This document shows positions 27,219 to 36,328 of a stretch of 55,061 bases of DNA, piece after piece (position 1 is the stretch's first letter; each line of letters starts with the position of its first letter). Source of the DNA: CAYQPF01 sp964419225 (lineage in GTDB: Bacteria; Cloacimonadota; Cloacimonadia; Cloacimonadales; CAYQPF01); the NCBI GenBank assembly GCA_964419225.1, contig CAYQPF010000017.1:1-55061 (forward strand), read 5' to 3'. The notes beneath the pieces were generated by a model. The model did no database searches. It worked only from the letters and a program-made list of their open reading frames with translations, and had not been told where the DNA came from. Both the position numbers and the translations under genes were made by a program.

Positions 27219-27390
27219 AGCAACCCGACTCCCCCAAATTCTCAATTGTCAATTCACTCAGATCTCTTCTCCTGTACGTGATAGTCAGTGAAAGACCATG
27301 TTAGTCTGTGTTCCGAATAGTCTTTGTCCAGTCCTCAACTCTCAACTTTGCTCCGACTTATGACTCATGACTATGCACTCACGACTTTCC
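27219..27390. repeat. Convergent gap with degenerate 7-bp arrays
   Basis: 172 bp between convergent genes. Read on the minus strand from 27386: gtcgtga, gtgcata, gtcatga, gtcataa, gtcgga. CAACTCTCAACTTTG-type words also occur at ~27337-27351. No clear terminator stem. Confidence 0.6.
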
Positions 27391-28524
27391 TTACGATCTG
27401 ACCAGCACTTTAAAAGGTTCTCTAATTCCAGATTCACTTTTAGAAAAGTTCCTCAGATATTCTATAGTAGCATATGATATTTCCTGACCTTTGGAAATAA
27501 CAGTTATCCCTTTTCTTGTTTTAATATCTTCATTCGTGATCATATGTGTAGTTAATTCTTCTACATAGACCGTTTTGGACATAATCTCCACTTTTTCTAC
27601 AGGTAAATTGATGAGGATTTTGACTAATTCCTGATTATATTCATCAGGTTTTTCGCTAAAACTCTTTAAAATTTCGTGTTTTAAACCACCTGACATAATT
27701 CTTGTATCATAATCAATGACCACCTTCAGTAATTGAGAACCTGTTACAATGTTATTGTGAACTACTTTTTCGTAGCTTTTCATAGGTTTGTTCTGACTGC
27801 CGATCATGAAAGCCACGGGTTGCAGTCTGGGTATTGTTGAAAGTAATTTTCTGCCAATAAGTGGATGTGAATCAAACAATTCCAGTTCAGATGTATTTAG
27901 TTCCATATTTGAATTGATTTTATTAAGGATTTCCGGAGGGAGAGTCAAACACCCGATTTGGGATAAAAGAGCTGATACCTCAAATTGCCAACCATCTTCA
28001 ATTCCCATTTGGGCTACTATACTGCGGACATAGCGTTGGATTCTGGATGCTTTATTAAATATGGAGGGATTAAGGAGACTCATCAGGTCTGTGAGTAATT
28101 TAATACTGCCATTGAATGTTTTTTCCAGTAGTTCTTTTTCTGCATTCACTAATTGAAATTGGCGAATACCTGAACTGACGATCTGGGCAAGAAATTCTAT
28201 TTCAATGGGTTTGGTCATAAAGCGAAAAATGTTGCCTTCATTAACGGCATTGATGGCAGTTTGGACATCAGCATTCCCTGTAAGCATCATTCTGATACTT
28301 TTGGGAGATATATCCTGAACTTTTTTAAGGAACTGGATACCATCCATATTGGGCATACGCATATCCGCGACAACAACCATGAAAGGATCTTCCTGTTCTT
28401 TAATCAGTGCCAGACCTCTTTCTCCACCTTCTGCAGTTTCGACAATAAAGTTTTTTCTCAATTGTCTTTTGAAGCCCATCAGGATATTTATATCATCATC
28501 AACAAACAATACTTTTTCTATCAT
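27391..28524 (-). CDS. REC domain fused to a degenerate (metal-ligand-less) HD-GYP-like domain (377 aa)
   Basis: The ATG at 28524 follows CGAGGAAAC, 9 bp after the HDOD gene. The receiver (1-~120) is intact: VDDD pocket, ADMRMPNMDG, LTGNAD and the FMTKPIE lysine. Residues ~140-260 follow the HD-GYP course of RpfG-type regulators (RIQRYVRSIVAQMG..WQFEVSALLSQIGCLTLPPEIL, then FDSHPLIGRKLLSTIPRLQPVAFMI). However, the HD pair of the usual ALLHDIGK reads SQ, and the HHE region is replaced by GSQNKPMKSYE. The GYP motif is also missing. A C-terminal tail of ~80 residues (ITVISKGQEISYATIEYLRNF) follows. Known: HD-GYP enzymes hydrolyse cyclic di-GMP through metal-binding His/Asp. Inference: this one cannot, and acts by binding or protein contact. 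Confidence 0.85.
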   Translation of the reverse strand: MIEKVLFVDDDINILMGFKRQLRKNFIVETAEGGERGLALIKEQEDPFMVVVADMRMPNMDGIQFLKKVQDISPKSIRMMLTGNADVQTAINAVNEGNIFRFMTKPIEIEFLAQIVSSGIRQFQLVNAEKELLEKTFNGSIKLLTDLMSLLNPSIFNKASRIQRYVRSIVAQMGIEDGWQFEVSALLSQIGCLTLPPEILNKINSNMELNTSELELFDSHPLIGRKLLSTIPRLQPVAFMIGSQNKPMKSYEKVVHNNIVTGSQLLKVVIDYDTRIMSGGLKHEILKSFSEKPDEYNQELVKILINLPVEKVEIMSKTVYVEELTTHMITNEDIKTRKGITVISKGQEISYATIEYLRNFSKSESGIREPFKVLVRS

Positions 28525-28533
28525 GTTTCCTCG

Positions 28534-29715
28534 TTAAGAGAAATTTTTTTTCCACTTGTCGTAATTTTTCAGAATTTTAATTTTCTTAAAATCATTCCCG
28601 GTAATAATTGGTTTTCCAATTGAGGCAGCAGGATTGGTTTCAATTTCTATTTGATTTGCTGCAAAGACAAAACAAGCCGGGGAGAATTCTTCAGGTGGAA
28701 TATGCAAATAATCATGGTGAAACAGGACAGCTTCGATAATGGAATTTTCAAATCCCCAAAGTCCCATTAAATATGCACCAACTTCGCAATGTGAAGTATG
28801 GAAGAATTTTCTTTCAGCAGAAAGCATATCCATAACTCCGGTTTCGGCATTTTGAATTACTTCTTTATAGGTAACGGTAAACTCATTTCCCATGACCAGT
28901 CTTCCAATATCGTGCAGCATACCGGAAATATAGGCATTGTCGATTATGAGTTGAGAAGCATTTTCGAACTGAGCAATCTTTTTAGCAAGATTGGCAACAT
29001 TGATCGAATGATTCCAAAGCCGATTCAATCTGAGACTGGCTACCTTATCTGTCTCCATCTGGCTGAATAACCCTAAAGACAGAACGAGAGTTTTAACAGT
29101 TTCAATACCCAGAATTGTCATCGCCTGAGTGATATCTTTAACATGCTGGCTGACTCCAAAAAAGGAGGAATTGACCATTTGCAGTATTTTTGCTGACATT
29201 CCCAAATCCTGAGCGATAATATCTGCAACTGTTTTTATTGAGGGATTTTGACTCAGTAAATGTTGAGTTATTTTGTGATAAAGCAGAGGTAAACTGGGCA
29301 CATTTCTGATCTGCCCGACATTCTTTTTTAATCTCTCATCCGATAGAATTTCCCTTACTCTTAGAATTCGCTCAACAGTGTTCTTTATTATATCCGGTTG
29401 AGTTGGTTTGGCGAGATATTGGTGAGCCACTCCCACGGAGTTCATAATGATATTTTTATCAGCAAAACCGGACAGAATTATTCTGACAGTATCAGGATAT
29501 TTTGCGGCTATCTTGGTAAGAAGAGTCAATCCGTCAGTTTCCGGCATTCTCATGTCAGAGACAATGATATCGTAATGATTTTTTTCGAACAGATCAAGAG
29601 CTTTTTGACCAGAATCTACAAACTCCATATCCCACTCTTTTCGCATGGGATGGAGCATTCTTTTTAAACCATCAATAATTTTTATTTCATCATCAACGAA
29701 AATGATTTTTTTCAC
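28534..29715 (-). CDS. REC-HDOD response regulator (393 aa)
   Basis: A GTG start at 29715 uses the AGGAG within the end of the upstream kinase gene, whose stop is 1 bp away. Expression is probably translationally coupled. Receiver residues 1-~120: FVDDEIKIIDG, VSDMRMPETDG, LSGFADK and YLAKPTQP. The HDOD domain spans ~135-335: NVPSLPLLYHKITQHLL, DLGMSAKILQMVNSSFFG, ITQAMTILGIETVKTLVLS and SGMLHDIGRLVM. The last shows an HD pair, then a FHHDYLH segment. A ~45-residue tail follows. Known: HDOD proteins act in signalling and cell-cycle control without a single defined reaction. Here the protein lies between a multi-PAS kinase and a second REC output protein in a three-gene operon. Confidence 0.9.
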   Translation of the reverse strand: MKKIIFVDDEIKIIDGLKRMLHPMRKEWDMEFVDSGQKALDLFEKNHYDIIVSDMRMPETDGLTLLTKIAAKYPDTVRIILSGFADKNIIMNSVGVAHQYLAKPTQPDIIKNTVERILRVREILSDERLKKNVGQIRNVPSLPLLYHKITQHLLSQNPSIKTVADIIAQDLGMSAKILQMVNSSFFGVSQHVKDITQAMTILGIETVKTLVLSLGLFSQMETDKVASLRLNRLWNHSINVANLAKKIAQFENASQLIIDNAYISGMLHDIGRLVMGNEFTVTYKEVIQNAETGVMDMLSAERKFFHTSHCEVGAYLMGLWGFENSIIEAVLFHHDYLHIPPEEFSPACFVFAANQIEIETNPAASIGKPIITGNDFKKIKILKNYDKWKKNFS

Positions 29716-29716
29716 T

Positions 29717-32700
29717 TTAACTCCTGACAGGTAATTTTATGACAAAAGTTGTTCCAATTCCTACAATAGATTCAAAGTTAATTTCTCCCTGATGTTTATT
29801 AACGATGATTGAACGTACTATGGGCAAACCTTGCCCTGTTCCTTTACCAACACCTTTTGTAGTAAAGAAAGGATCAAAAATTCTGTTTCTGATTTTTTCC
29901 GGAATTCCCGGCCCATTATCTTTAATCCTGATAATTATGTTTTCTTCAACTAAGGCAGTGGAGATAGTAATCAGACCCAGTTCGTTTTGATTCGCTCCAA
30001 TTACATCCTTGATGGCATGTACAGCATTGATGATAATGTTCAAAATAGCCTGATTGAATTCACCGGGATAACATAGTACCTGAGGTAAATCCTCCTGAAA
30101 ATCGGTTTTAATATCAGCATAATATTTCCATTCATTTCGGGCAACAATTATAGTACTGGAGATTAGATGATTTATATCTGATAAGACCATGTCTTCTACC
30201 CCTGGATGTGAAAATTCTTTCATTGCTTTTACAATGGAGGAAACCCGCTCAATACCGTCGAGAGTTTGATCCAGTGCCTGAGGTATTTCCTTAAGGAGAT
30301 ACTCAAGATCAATTTCATTCTGATACTCAGTTACTTTGTCAATATCTTCCTGGGAGAGATTATCAGCACTCAGCAGTTTTCCATACATTAACATCAGGGT
30401 ACTCAGATCACCGAAAGAATCTTTGACAAACCTGGTATTATCCCCGATGAATTGGGTGGGAGTATTAATTTCATGAGCTACTCCGGCGGCAAGTTGTCCA
30501 ATTGATTCCAATTTCTGAGCCTGCATCAAGGAACTTTCCATGATTTTGAATTCAGTTACATCTTCTGCTATGATAAGAAAGCCCCCCGTTCTGCTGTAAT
30601 CTTCATAAGGAGAAATACTCAGGTTCAAATAATGGATTGAATCATCTCCGTTTTCAATTTCGAAGGAATTTAGAACGATTTTTTGTTTTGTTTCAAATAC
30701 TTTGCTGATTTCTGTTTGCAGTTTCTCGTTAATCCATTTAGTGGGCAATTGAATGAAGGACTTGTTTAGAACTTCCTTGGCAGAAACATGGAAAAATTTC
30801 TCAGCTTTATCATTCCAATAAGTTACCTTATTTTCAGAATTAACCAGAATAAGAATAGAAGTAATGGAATTAAGAAGATTTTCATTAAGTACATTTGCTT
30901 TACGCAGTACTTCTTCCATCAATTTTCTGTCAGAAATGTCCAAAATAACACTGATAATACCACCTACATCTCCATTATCTTTATAGAACAAAGCCATGTA
31001 ATAGATCACATCTGTTATATTTCCCTGATTATCAATGATCTTGGATTCAAAAATTTGGGTTTTCTGGGTAGTAATCAATTCATGTTTACTTCTTTCAAAT
31101 ATTTCTGTATATTCCGGAGTTATTATATTTAGAGTTTTTTTACTGAGGAATTCTGTCTTGGGCTTGCCGATAAGTGACTCAAAAGCAACATTACAACCGA
31201 GATAAAGACCATTTATATCCTTATAGTAAACAGGACTGGGAATGCTGTCGATCAGGTTTTGCAGGAAATTCAGCTGAAATTTGAGTTCTTCTCTATTTTT
31301 TTTGGAAAGAGCGATATCCTGAATATTTCCATCCATCCATTTATAATTTCCATCGCCATCATAGACTACTTTAGCATTCAGCATAATCCAAACTGGAGAA
31401 CCATCCTGTTTTTTAAACAGGATTTCTCTGTTTCTGATGAATCCCAATTCGATAGCTTCTTTGATGATCACTTTTCTTTCTTCCGGGTAAAAATAGACGT
31501 CTTTTTCATTAGTTTTCATAAATGCAGAAAGAGTAGGATATCCGAGAATCTGAGCCATAGCAAGATTTGCTTGTAAATATCTTCCCTGCTCACCCCCGGT
31601 ATTTCTAAATACTCCCACATTTAAATTTTCCAACAAGGTTCTATATGCTTCCTGACTTTCTTTTAAAGCTTCATCAGAACGTTTTTTATCTGTAATATCA
31701 GTTCCATTTAAAATACTAAATTCCATTTCACCATCAGGTTTTCTGATAAAACTACTGCTCCAGTTAACAATTCTAATCCGATTGTCTTTTGTTCTCCAGC
31801 AAGCTTCCAAAGGTGGCATTTCTTTGCCCTGACACATGCCCTGATAGTATTTTTTTACATTCACGAATTCTTCAGGAAGGAATAAGGTTTCCCAGAAACT
31901 CAGGAATTTGATTTCTTCAAATTTATAACCACTGACCTTTTCACATGCTTTGTTAAATCTGATCATATGGCCCTGGGAGTTAAACACAATGATCAGGGAA
32001 TTTAAGGTATCAAAAATAGCATTACTGAAAGAATTCTCCCATTGGAGTTCTTTTTCAATTGATTTTTTCTCAAGAATTCTTGATAGTTGTCCACATGCTA
32101 TTTTCACAATATCACATTCTTCCTGCAAAAAGATCTCAGCACCTTCTTTCATGGAAGGACCTGAATAATAAACACGGATTTCGCCGGTCAATTTTCCTTT
32201 GATGCTGATGGGAATGATAAAATTGAAATCAGAGGTTTTAAAGTCTTTGGAATTGTACAACTGTGAGTCAAACTCAATCTGGCAATGGGTAAAAGTAGGT
32301 TTTCTAAAAGCGAGAGGGATAATATTAGCAATTTCGAAAAGTACAGATTCAGGCGTTTGATCTTTTTGTTCGAGTATTTGATAGATTTTAAACAGTACTT
32401 TCTGTTCTTTGATCTTATCCTGCAGGACTTCAGTCTGTTTTTTCAATTTTGTTTCAGCTATTTTTTTTTCGGTTATATCTATTGCTGAAATGAGAATTTT
32501 GCCGTAATCGTTAACAGATTCCGGGGGGACATACCACTTGAAACTGATAATTTTGGAAATACCTTTCAGCGTCGTACAGAAGGTTTCTTTCTCTAAGAAA
32601 AATCTGTTTTCTGAAATTGCCAGTAATTGCTCAATAAAAAGATTTTCGTTGGCATTGGCAAAAATCCGGGTAATGTTTTTCTGCAGATCTTCAACATCGT

Positions 32701-34072
32701 GAGCTTGAAATATATCCAGTGTCGTTTGATTTACATCAATGAAGCGGATAGTTTTAAGAATATCAAGCATGGAAGAACGGTGAGTTTCCAGATAAATTCG
32801 CAAATCTTTAATATGGTAACTTCTGAGTTCATCAACATATTTTTTGACTTCAGTATAGTCCATATACCATAGCGAAATTGGAGAGTTTATAAACAGATCC
32901 CTGTATTTCTTTTCATTTTCTTCCAAATACAATTCTGTCTTTCTCCGTTCTGTAATATCTTCTTTATTAATCAAAAAGTGGGTTACTTCACCATTGTCTC
33001 CGGTGATGGGAGTGATCGACACCAGTTCCCAGTAGCTTTCATCATTTTTATTCAATGATAACCATTCTCCATGGTATTCACGTCCCTGCAGAAGAGTTAT
33101 CCTCAAGTGATCGTGCAGAAATTGTTCAGGTAAATTTGTTTGGTATTCCCAGATGCCATGACCTCTAATATTACTCAATTCCAGACCTGAAATTTCAGTA
33201 AATTTAGCATTTACGTAATCAATTCTGAAATAAGTATCTGTAATTAGCACTGCAGAAGGATTTTGTTCTATAGCAAAAGATAATTTGCGAATTTGAGCAT
33301 TTGTTTCTTTGACTTTTGTAATATCCTGAAATACGATTACAAATCCCTGTGGCTCTTCATTAATGTCCAGAATACAATTAATGTTGAAGCTGACCAGTTT
33401 CTTCTCATTTTCAAGTTTAAGTAAGGTTGTTTCAAAGCTGTTTTCATTCTTTATGAATTTACTTTGTTCGGCCTGCGACAGGTTTTCGTTAAATAGTTTT
33501 TGAAGATAAGGGTTTTGGACTTTGATGACTTCGTTGATCTGTTTACCCAAAACCTGTTCTCGGGAAACACCCAAAATTATAGTGGCAACTGTATTAAAAA
33601 ATTCAATACTACCATTTAAATCGGTAACGATAAGTCCTTCACCAACACTTTTGAGAATTGTTTTGAGCCATTGTTCCTGTTGTTTAAGCTGTCTTTCAGC
33701 CTGAAACTTATAGACAGCCATTTCTATTGCAATAAGTAAATCTTTTGTTTTGAAGGGTTTAATTACGTAGCCATACCCGTCAGACTGTTTAATATTCTCA
33801 AGAATATTAGGATCTGATTTCCCGGAAATAAATACTACCGGAACCGAAAATAACTGATTAATTCTTCGGGCAGTCTCAAAGCCATCCAGATATCCTTCCA
33901 AATCAATATCCATCAGAATAATGTCCGGTTTGAGTTCTTCAGCTTCTACTACTGCAGTTTCCCCGGTACTGAACATACCGCAAATTTCATATTTCAGACT
34001 TGTCAATATCTCTTTAATAGTATTACGTACTATAGCTTCATCATCTACAATGAGTACTCTTCCTTTTGACAT
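29717..34072 (-). CDS. Very large multi-PAS sensor histidine kinase with N-terminal receiver (1451 aa)
   Basis: The ATG at 34072 follows GAGAGGTGAAGT. Order of domains: REC (1-~120, VDDE pocket, Asp55 in LMDIDLEG); PAS (~135-255); PAS-PAC (~270-385); PAS-like (~395-545); a GAF-like module (~555-690, VLFKIYQILEQKDQTPESVL); then four more PAS domains to ~1185; HisKA with His1200 (GQLAAGVAHEINTPTQFI); and HATPase (NIIINAVHAIKD, DNGPGIP, FDPFFTTKGVGKGTGQGLP). There is no membrane segment. It heads the operon with REC-HDOD and REC-degenerate HD-GYP. An N-terminal receiver suggests it is itself an intermediate in a relay, fed by another kinase, perhaps the hybrid kinase at 24485-26851. Signals cannot be read from the PAS sequences. 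The number of PAS domains is an estimate by eye. Confidence 0.92.
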   Translation of the reverse strand: MSKGRVLIVDDEAIVRNTIKEILTSLKYEICGMFSTGETAVVEAEELKPDIILMDIDLEGYLDGFETARRINQLFSVPVVFISGKSDPNILENIKQSDGYGYVIKPFKTKDLLIAIEMAVYKFQAERQLKQQEQWLKTILKSVGEGLIVTDLNGSIEFFNTVATIILGVSREQVLGKQINEVIKVQNPYLQKLFNENLSQAEQSKFIKNENSFETTLLKLENEKKLVSFNINCILDINEEPQGFVIVFQDITKVKETNAQIRKLSFAIEQNPSAVLITDTYFRIDYVNAKFTEISGLELSNIRGHGIWEYQTNLPEQFLHDHLRITLLQGREYHGEWLSLNKNDESYWELVSITPITGDNGEVTHFLINKEDITERRKTELYLEENEKKYRDLFINSPISLWYMDYTEVKKYVDELRSYHIKDLRIYLETHRSSMLDILKTIRFIDVNQTTLDIFQAHDVEDLQKNITRIFANANENLFIEQLLAISENRFFLEKETFCTTLKGISKIISFKWYVPPESVNDYGKILISAIDITEKKIAETKLKKQTEVLQDKIKEQKVLFKIYQILEQKDQTPESVLFEIANIIPLAFRKPTFTHCQIEFDSQLYNSKDFKTSDFNFIIPISIKGKLTGEIRVYYSGPSMKEGAEIFLQEECDIVKIACGQLSRILEKKSIEKELQWENSFSNAIFDTLNSLIIVFNSQGHMIRFNKACEKVSGYKFEEIKFLSFWETLFLPEEFVNVKKYYQGMCQGKEMPPLEACWRTKDNRIRIVNWSSSFIRKPDGEMEFSILNGTDITDKKRSDEALKESQEAYRTLLENLNVGVFRNTGGEQGRYLQANLAMAQILGYPTLSAFMKTNEKDVYFYPEERKVIIKEAIELGFIRNREILFKKQDGSPVWIMLNAKVVYDGDGNYKWMDGNIQDIALSKKNREELKFQLNFLQNLIDSIPSPVYYKDINGLYLGCNVAFESLIGKPKTEFLSKKTLNIITPEYTEIFERSKHELITTQKTQIFESKIIDNQGNITDVIYYMALFYKDNGDVGGIISVILDISDRKLMEEVLRKANVLNENLLNSITSILILVNSENKVTYWNDKAEKFFHVSAKEVLNKSFIQLPTKWINEKLQTEISKVFETKQKIVLNSFEIENGDDSIHYLNLSISPYEDYSRTGGFLIIAEDVTEFKIMESSLMQAQKLESIGQLAAGVAHEINTPTQFIGDNTRFVKDSFGDLSTLMLMYGKLLSADNLSQEDIDKVTEYQNEIDLEYLLKEIPQALDQTLDGIERVSSIVKAMKEFSHPGVEDMVLSDINHLISSTIIVARNEWKYYADIKTDFQEDLPQVLCYPGEFNQAILNIIINAVHAIKDVIGANQNELGLITISTALVEENIIIRIKDNGPGIPEKIRNRIFDPFFTTKGVGKGTGQGLPIVRSIIVNKHQGEINFESIVGIGTTFVIKLPVRS

Positions 34073-34542
34073 ACTTCACCTCTCTTACTGGAGCTAAGTT
34101 TAAATACAGATTGTGTTCAAGTCAATGGTTTTCTTAAATATTATTAAAGAGCCTATGCAAATCGCAGAAAGAGAGGTTTAATCACTGATAAATAAGAAGT
34201 ATTCCTTGTGCCTGTTTGTTGAGAGAGCCGGGATATGCAAATAAAGGACTATATGGACTTTATGGACAAGATTGACAACTCATACTTAGATTAACCAAAT
34301 TTTAAAAAGAATTAGAAAGAGGCAACTACAAAGTTGCCTCTTTAGTATTGTACAAAAGATTAAGCCGTATGGTTTAACCCGAACTGTGTAGTAGAATCTT
34401 TACAATCTGGCTGAAGCTAGTGAATTTGAAGGATTTACAATCTCACTCACCATATATTTATTATATAACCTCGTTCGATTGCAAACCTTCACTCTTCACG
34501 ATCTTCGACCCAGTTTGCAAACCTCTACTGCACAATCCGGGT
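34073..34542. other. Intergenic region: 9-bp array, terminator, 168-bp element
   Basis: Upstream of the kinase operon. It holds a three-unit 9-bp array at 34245-34271 (GGACTATAT, GGACTTTAT, GGACAAGAT), the hairpin at 34316-34343, and the repeat element from 34376. No gene is seen. A promoter for the 34072 start must lie here but I could not place it. Confidence 0.6.
34316..34343 (-). terminator. Intrinsic terminator, 12-bp stem
   Basis: AAAGAGGCAACT pairs with AGTTGCCTCTTT across a 4-nt loop. On the minus strand it is followed by TCTTTCTAATTCTTTTT, so it would end transcripts from the peptidase gene at 34543-35220. The 168-bp element lies between the gene and this terminator. Confidence 0.75.
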
Positions 34543-34543
34543 T
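34376..34543 (+). repeat. 168-bp inverted-repeat element, full copy B
   Basis: Same length as copy A and nearly identical. It starts AACCCGAACTGTGTAGTAGA and ends TCTACTGCACAATCCGGGTT. Its right end meets the peptidase gene exactly at the stop codon: the last base of TAA (34543) is the first A of the minus-strand AACCC end. Flanks read TTTAACCC and GGGTTTAA, so a TTAA or TAA target is possible. Confidence 0.8.
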
Positions 34544-35220
34544 TAATCTCGGGAATTTTTCAGGATAATCATTCTGATCAGTTGCATCAGGGCCATTAAG
34601 GTGGAAGCGACATAGGTCATGGCCGCGGCATTCAGCATACTTTTACAGCCGTTGAGTTCTTCTTCGGAGCGGACAATACCACTGCTGAGATGTTGAATAG
34701 CTCTGGCAGAGGCATTAAATTCTACAGGAAGAGTAACAACATGAAAGGCCAGAGCACCTGCAAAGAAGATAATTCCCAGAGTCATTAAGGGACCCCAGCT
34801 AAAAAGCAGTCCTACTAAAAATAAAGGGAAGGCTGCAGTTGAACCAATATTTGCTACCGGTAAAATGCTGGCTCTTAATACAAGGGGATAATAGCCCTTA
34901 GCATGTTGTAAAGCATGCCCTGTTTCATGAGCAGAAATGCTTATGGCAGCGATTGACCTGCCGTAAAACACTTCATTGGAAAGATGTATTTCCTTAACAC
35001 GAGGGTCATAGTGATCAGTCAGCATCCCTTCTATTGGCAATACTTTTACATCAAAAACCCCGTTGGCCCGGAGTATTTCTTTGGCGATCTGTTCGCCCGT
35101 CATCCCGGAATAACTGCCTATCTGACTGTATTTATTGTAACTGCCTTTTACTTTTGCCTGAGCCCAAAAAGCCAGGATCAATACCGGAATGATCAGGATC
35201 ATAGTTTGATCGAAAAACAT
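34543..35220 (-). CDS. Membrane zinc metallopeptidase, YugP/Zn_peptidase_2 family (225 aa)
   Basis: The ATG at 35220 follows AAGGAGGTACTC. An N-terminal membrane helix (MILIIPVLILAFWAQ) is followed by the family's GMTGEQIAKEIL region and the DHYDPRVKEIHLS strand. The zinc motif is SAHETGHALQH (His98-Glu99-x-x-His102). Two further membrane helices follow (~120-165), then LPVEFNASARA, which carries the likely third ligand Glu. The last hydrophobic segment is near the C terminus. Length and motif order match YugP-type neutral zinc peptidases, whose physiological substrates are not established. It is transcribed alone. A 168-bp repeat abuts its stop codon. Confidence 0.92.
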   Translation of the reverse strand: MFFDQTMILIIPVLILAFWAQAKVKGSYNKYSQIGSYSGMTGEQIAKEILRANGVFDVKVLPIEGMLTDHYDPRVKEIHLSNEVFYGRSIAAISISAHETGHALQHAKGYYPLVLRASILPVANIGSTAAFPLFLVGLLFSWGPLMTLGIIFFAGALAFHVVTLPVEFNASARAIQHLSSGIVRSEEELNGCKSMLNAAAMTYVASTLMALMQLIRMIILKNSRD

Positions 35221-35722
35221 GAGTACCTCCTTCTACTTTTTTTGTTAAGCTATTTAGCAGGAAAATCCAGTCAAGAAAATTCGTGAAAATGGTTAATGGT
35301 GAGTGGTTAATGGTTAATGGTTAATGTGAATTGTAAATGGGCTGCTAACTCACCCCCGGCCCCTCTCTTGCAAAGCGAGGGGAGTGAAAAGAGACTTTGT
35401 GAAAATGTTGAAATCCGCAGGCAAATAGTAGGGATCTAGTAGGTTGCTAGAGAGATGCTAGAGAGGAAAATAGCAAGACTTTCCCTACTTTCAACTCTCA
35501 ACTTTCAACTCTCAACTAACACGCCCCCCTTTCCATCCTTGGTGTTGCTTTCAAAAAAACCTATATGAAATTCGAAAAAATTTAGACATAGTCGAGAGTA
35601 AGAAGTCAGATAAAGAGGGGTTTCTCTAAAAAAAACTTTACAAAGGGTGCAGGATAATGATAAGAGGTTTGTCTAAGAGATTGGGAATAGATATTGCTCC
35701 CTAAGGAAAAAGGAGGAAGGAA
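35221..35722. repeat. Intergenic region of arrays and words before the TPR/C25 operon
   Basis: 502 bp without a gene. It contains a 7-bp array at ~35291-35339 (gttaatg, gtgagtg, gttaatg three times, then decayed units), a CCCCTCTCTT-type stem near 35360-35382, a CCGCAGGCAAATAGTAG word near 35413, a CAACTCTCAACTTT 7-bp array near 35488-35518, and the inverted copy of the 8150-8180 word at 35515-35546. The last ~150 bp should hold the operon promoter. The site GGAGGAAGGAA precedes the first gene. Confidence 0.65.
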
Positions 35723-36325
35723 ATGAAAAAAATAGTACTTACACTGATTGCCATGTTTATGGCACTATACTTGATAGCACAGCCTGAAACAGACATGGTG
35801 AATTCTTATATAGCAGAAGCCAATGGCAAATATCCTGATGCGATCGCCTATATGAAAAGTGCTGAAATGACAAACAATAAAGATGCTTTTTATAAATTAC
35901 GTCTTGGTTGGCTGCACTATATGTCCGGACAATATAAGGCTGCGGAAAATTATTATGCTGAATCTTACAAATTAGAAAATTCTTTGGAAGCCATAGAAGG
36001 AGCCTTAGGTTGCACCTATAACTTGGGAAATTGGGACAAGACCATTGAATATTGCCAGACCATCCTCAAGTCATATCCCCAGAATTTTCTGGCATTAGCA
36101 AAACTTGCTTACAGCTATTATGTGAAGAAGAATTTCACAAATGCGGCAATATATTACAAGAAAGCCAATAGTATGTATCCCTACAATTTGGAGTTAATGG
36201 GCTATTTGCTGAGTAGTCAGGTCTTAAGTGATGACAGAGTAGAATCTAAAAAAACATATCAAATATTGAAGAAATACAGTCCCAAGAACGGTTTTGTCCT
36301 GGAATATCAGAAGTTGTTTGATTAA
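35723..36325 (+). CDS. Exported TPR protein (200 aa)
   Basis: The ATG follows GGAGGAAGGAA. Signal peptide MKKIVLTLIAMFMALYLIAQ. The mature protein is about four tetratricopeptide repeats: AYMKSAEMTNNKDAFYKLRL; LHYMSGQYKAAENYYAESYKL; LGNWDKTIEYCQTILKSYP; and LAYSYYVKKNFTNAAIYYKK. No other domain is present, so it is probably a periplasmic scaffold. It is the first gene of a four-gene operon ending in the C25 protease. Only 3 bp separate it from the next gene, which is also a TPR protein. Inference: it assists assembly or export of the partners encoded downstream. Confidence 0.85.
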   Translation: MKKIVLTLIAMFMALYLIAQPETDMVNSYIAEANGKYPDAIAYMKSAEMTNNKDAFYKLRLGWLHYMSGQYKAAENYYAESYKLENSLEAIEGALGCTYNLGNWDKTIEYCQTILKSYPQNFLALAKLAYSYYVKKNFTNAAIYYKKANSMYPYNLELMGYLLSSQVLSDDRVESKKTYQILKKYSPKNGFVLEYQKLFD

Positions 36326-36328
36326 GTT

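Noticed and set aside
28534..29715. REC-HDOD protein as an HD-GYP phosphodiesterase
   Set aside because: The domain order and motifs (SLPLLYHKI, MSAKILQMVNSSFFG) are those of HDOD, and no GYP motif exists.
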